From: Moraxella lacunata
GTDB taxonomy: Bacteria > Pseudomonadota > Gammaproteobacteria > Pseudomonadales > Moraxellaceae
DNA: 23,043 nucleotides
Direction: 5' to 3'
Assembly: GCF_002027545.1 (NCBI RefSeq)
Contig: NZ_MXAN01000100.1
Span: forward strand, 632 to 23,674
Positions within the stretch are counted from its first letter, which is position 1; every line of letters starts with the position of its first letter. The translations under genes were made by a program, and so were the position numbers. Of the stretch, positions 20,905-23,043 are shown piece after piece. The notes below the pieces were generated by a model. It worked only from the letters and a program-made list of their open reading frames with translations, was not told the origin of the DNA and ran no database searches.

Positions 20905-22119
20905 TTAGCTACGGTAATCAGCATTGATACTCACATATTCATGCGACAAATCGCAAGTATAGACCGTATCGGTGCAATCGCCCTGCCCCAAATCAATGCT
21001 GACCGTTATCTCAGGGCGACTCATCACCGCCTGCCCCTGCTCTTCGGTATAGCCGTCCGCCAGTCCGCCACGCTGACAAATGGCAATCTCATCGAGCGAT
21101 ACACTCACACGGCTTTGGTCAAATGGCACGCCCGCATAGCCCACTGCCGCCAAAATCCGCCCCCAGTTCGGGTCGGACGCAAAAAATGCCGTCTTGACAA
21201 GGGGCGAATGAGCCACCGCATAGGCGACTTTGGCACAGTCGTCCGTGGTCTTACCGCCTGTTACCTTGACCGTGATAAATTTAGTCGCCCCTTCGCCATC
21301 TCGCACGATGAGCTGAGCAATTTTTAGCATTACTTCTTTGATAGCTTGATAAATGGCTTGATAATTGGCGTGGTTTTCGCTGTCTATCAAATCGCCCACC
21401 TTGCCTGTGGCGATGAGCGTACAGCAGTCGTTGGTGGACGTATCGCCGTCAATGGTAATGCGGTTAAAGGATTGATTGGTCAAATCCACCAAGATTTTTT
21501 GGAGTAGCTTTGGGCTGATACAAGCATCTGTCGCCACAAAGCCAAGCATGGTCGCCATGTTCGGGCGTATCATCCCCGCCCCTTTGCTGATGCCTGTTAC
21601 CGTGTAAGTCGTGCCGTCTATCGTGGTCTGTACGCTATACCCTTTGGGAGTGGTGTCGGTCGTCATGATACTGTGGGCAGCGTTTAGCCAGTTATCGGCA
21701 ATCAAATCCGCCAATGCCTTATCCAGTCCTGCAATAATCCTCTCGCTCGGCAAAGTCTCGCCTATCACGCCTGTGGAGTACGGTAGCACTTCGCACGCAT
21801 TCACGCCTGCTTTTTCCGCCAACGCCTGACAAGTCGCCAACGCCCTGTCCAAGCCGTCCTGCCCTGTACCTGCATTGGCGTTGCCTGTATTGATGAGTAG
21901 ATAGCGTGGCGTGTGCGTTTGGATATGTTTACGCACAATTTGCACAGGGGCTGCCACAAAGTGGTTTTGCGTGGTAACGACCGTCACGCTCGCCTCGTCA
22001 TCTATCTTGAACACCGTCAAATCACGACGGTTTGTATAGCGTACACCCGCTTCACAAATGCCGATTTTTACACCATCAATGGGCAACAATGGCACAAGAC
22101 TAACATCACCGACTGGCAT
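20905..22119 (-). CDS. argJ: Glutamate N-acetyltransferase / amino-acid acetyltransferase
   Basis: ArgJ transfers acetyl from N-acetylornithine to glutamate (and in bifunctional forms also uses acetyl-CoA), recycling acetyl in arginine synthesis in the cytosol. From the ATG at 22119 the protein has 404 residues, the normal length; a longer frame to 22179 adds an unrelated basic stretch and lacks support, while AAGGA lies eight bases before 22119. Characteristic motifs are [30 protein letters not shown], and the self-cleavage site [11 protein letters not shown], where Thr190 is the nucleophile exposed when the precursor splits into alpha and beta chains. [18 protein letters not shown] and DPNWGRI follow. 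It stands alone and is flanked by two copies of a dispersed repeat. All key residues look intact. Confidence 0.95.
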   Translation of the reverse strand: MPVGDVSLVPLLPIDGVKIGICEAGVRYTNRRDLTVFKIDDEASVTVVTTQNHFVAAPVQIVRKHIQTHTPRYLLINTGNANAGTGQDGLDRALATCQALAEKAGVNACEVLPYSTGVIGETLPSERIIAGLDKALADLIADNWLNAAHSIMTTDTTPKGYSVQTTIDGTTYTVTGISKGAGMIRPNMATMLGFVATDACISPKLLQKILVDLTNQSFNRITIDGDTSTNDCCTLIATGKVGDLIDSENHANYQAIYQAIKEVMLKIAQLIVRDGEGATKFITVKVTGGKTTDDCAKVAYAVAHSPLVKTAFFASDPNWGRILAAVGYAGVPFDQSRVSVSLDEIAICQRGGLADGYTEEQGQAVMSRPEITVSIDLGQGDCTDTVYTCDLSHEYVSINADYRS

Positions 22120-22541
22120 GGGTTTTTCCTTATTTGGTTTAAAATAACAATTCGATTTAAAATAAAACCATTGTACCAAAAATTTGTGTATTTTTGTAAA
22201 AATTTATGGGGTAAAATCATGTGGATGGTTTTTATTTTATTACGCCTAACGAATTGAATATTCTCCACAGGCTTTGCAGGACTGTTTTGCACGCCCATAA
22301 AAATTGATATCGTCAAAGGACGTGCTCAGCACGCCCCTACATCGACATATCATTAGGCTTGTATTGATTTTAGGGTTTTATGGCTGCACTTTTAAAAATG
22401 GATTATGTTAAATAAATATAAAGACAAAACATTACCATTGTGATAATAATAAGAAAATAACTTTTGTTAAAATGGTTAAGCATGGTTATGCATATTAGCA
22501 TGTCATTAATAACACACTTTATATTTTATTAGGAATACATT
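22120..22541. other. Intergenic region upstream of argJ and lipoprotein gene
   Basis: This 422-bp region separates divergent genes. It holds repeat copy B (22240-22362), a GATTATGTTAAATAAAT motif (22401-22417) shared with 4709-4725, and an AT-rich leader before the lipoprotein gene. The region must contain the promoters of both genes, but I cannot place them firmly. Confidence 0.5.
22240..22362 (+). repeat. Dispersed ~125-bp repeat, copy B
   Basis: This copy starts TTACGCCTAACGAATTGAA and ends CATTAGGCTTGT. The ends form an imperfect terminal inverted repeat (CGCCTAACGA against AGCCTAATGA), as in a non-autonomous element. The inner 37 bp (22289-22325) is inverted relative to copy A. Confidence 0.7.
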
Positions 22542-22907
22542 ATGAACATCACCACCCTACGCTCTGTCGGTGCCATCGCCTTAGTTGCCATGGGCTTGAC
22601 CGCTTGCCAAAGCACGCCCACCAACCCTGTCATCGCTCGGGCGGATAACACGTTTGAAACCACGGGACTGGGTAAAACCAAAGCCACCGCCCAAAACAAC
22701 GCCCTAGCGTCCGCCAAAGCCCAATGCGGTTACAAAACCCCTGTCGTCATCAATGACACCACCACCTACAATGGCGTGATGGACGAACGCATGGGGCGAG
22801 TCATGGAACAAGGGGCAAAAGTGGTCGGCACGATACTCGGCACAGGTTCGCCTGAGCTAAGCCGTGATGATGATTATGAATATTTTATTAAATTTCAATG
22901 TCAATAA
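22542..22907 (+). CDS. Hypothetical lipoprotein
   Basis: The product is 121 residues with signal peptide and lipobox GLTAC (Cys22). The mature part contains GLGKTKATAQNNALASAKAQC, given here in two pieces: GLGKTKATAQNN and ALASAKAQC. This N-terminal alpha segment with an Ala-rich helix resembles small envelope lipoproteins in which a helix packs on a short beta sheet. Two further cysteines (near 65 and at the penultimate residue) could form a disulfide after export. AGGA lies seven to eight bases before the ATG. It is divergent from argJ, and no partner gene is visible before the window edge. I do not recognise a named family; function is unknown. Confidence 0.8.
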   Translation: MNITTLRSVGAIALVAMGLTACQSTPTNPVIARADNTFETTGLGKTKATAQNNALASAKAQCGYKTPVVINDTTTYNGVMDERMGRVMEQGAKVVGTILGTGSPELSRDDDYEYFIKFQCQ

Positions 22908-22997
22908 TTTTCATCATTTTTATAGGGCGTGCCTGCCTTTGGTATTTACAATGAAAAATGAGAAAAGTCGCAGGTTTTTCAAGAAAAAAAACAAAGG

Positions 22998-23025
22998 CTG
23001 ATAGTCATTCTATCAGACAAGTTTT
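22998..23025 (+). terminator. Possible terminator after lipoprotein gene
   Basis: CTGATAG (22998-23004) pairs with CTATCAG (23010-23016) around TCATT. Four bases later comes GTTTTT. The stem is AT-rich and 90 bp beyond the stop, so the call is tentative. Confidence 0.45.
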
Positions 23026-23030
23026 TATTA

Positions 23031-23043
23031 GACCTCTTTCCAA
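23031..23043 (+). mobile_element. MITE copy 4, cut by window end
   Basis: TA at 23029-23030 is followed by GACCTCTTTCCAA, the left terminal repeat of the 89-bp element (one base different from copy 3). Only 13 bases are visible. Confidence 0.6.

Noticed and set aside
20884..21327. Plus-strand frame of 147 codons
   Set aside because: It lies antisense within argJ, whose frame is certain.
22068..22316. Minus-strand frame upstream of argJ
   Set aside because: It overlaps the argJ start and repeat copy B, with no protein-like features.
1..23043. CRISPR array, tRNA, rRNA or integrase
   Set aside because: I saw no regularly spaced direct repeats with unique spacers, no cloverleaf-like sequence and no recombinase gene.

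Overview
The window looks like a chromosomal segment of a Moraxella-type gammaproteobacterium (family Moraxellaceae). This rests on recognisable protein families (Mqo, ArgJ, a BapA-type N-terminus, small Moraxella/Acinetobacter-like lipoproteins), AT-rich intergenic DNA against moderate-GC genes, and dense short repeats. No database search was possible, so the genus is inferred. I saw no rRNA, tRNA, CRISPR array, prophage or conjugation gene.

Layout. (1) 1-4357: a lipoprotein gene cut by a short TA-flanked mobile element (MITE), then a beta-oxidation / fatty-acid module: MaoC-like hydratase (-), two-domain FabG4-like 3-oxoacyl reductase (-) and, divergently, a FadA/FadI-like thiolase (+). The order matches the mycobacterial htdX-fabG4-fadA2 neighbourhood. 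(2) 4358-5104: about 750 bp of AT-rich, repeat-filled DNA with another full MITE. (3) 5105-9806: a peptide/nickel-type ABC importer. Its substrate-binding lipoprotein survives only as an N-terminal stub that runs into the start of an unrelated zinc-ribbon membrane protein gene. Two permeases and a fused double ATPase are intact. (4) 9807-12032: an XRE-type DNA-binding protein carrying an NBR1-like (FW/Ig) C-terminal domain, translationally overlapping a MATE efflux pump. (5) 12182-17763: a very large type-I-secreted surface or extracellular protein with a BapA-type prefix, cadherin-like repeats, RTX calcium-binding repeats, a NIDO domain, a lipase-like alpha/beta-hydrolase region and a T1SS-type C-terminus. 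It is split by a one-base frameshift. (6) 17764-20067: a strong terminator, a long palindrome, a small membrane protein and mqo, which is broken by an in-frame ochre codon. (7) 20068-23043: repeats, a small lipoprotein gene, argJ flanked by two copies of a ~125 bp repeat whose core is inverted between copies, a second lipoprotein gene, and the start of another MITE at the right edge.

The most interesting unit is the regulator-MATE-RTX stretch. A 17-bp dyad of the form CGTN3AANTTN3ACG lies upstream of the regulator/MATE operon and again over the candidate -35 of the RTX gene. This suggests that the HTH/NBR1-like protein may control both. Four genes in 23 kb are broken: the lipoprotein (by a MITE), the binding protein (truncated), the RTX gene (frameshift) and mqo (nonsense). 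That points to recent decay or phase-off states, with sequencing error a serious alternative for the two single-base lesions.
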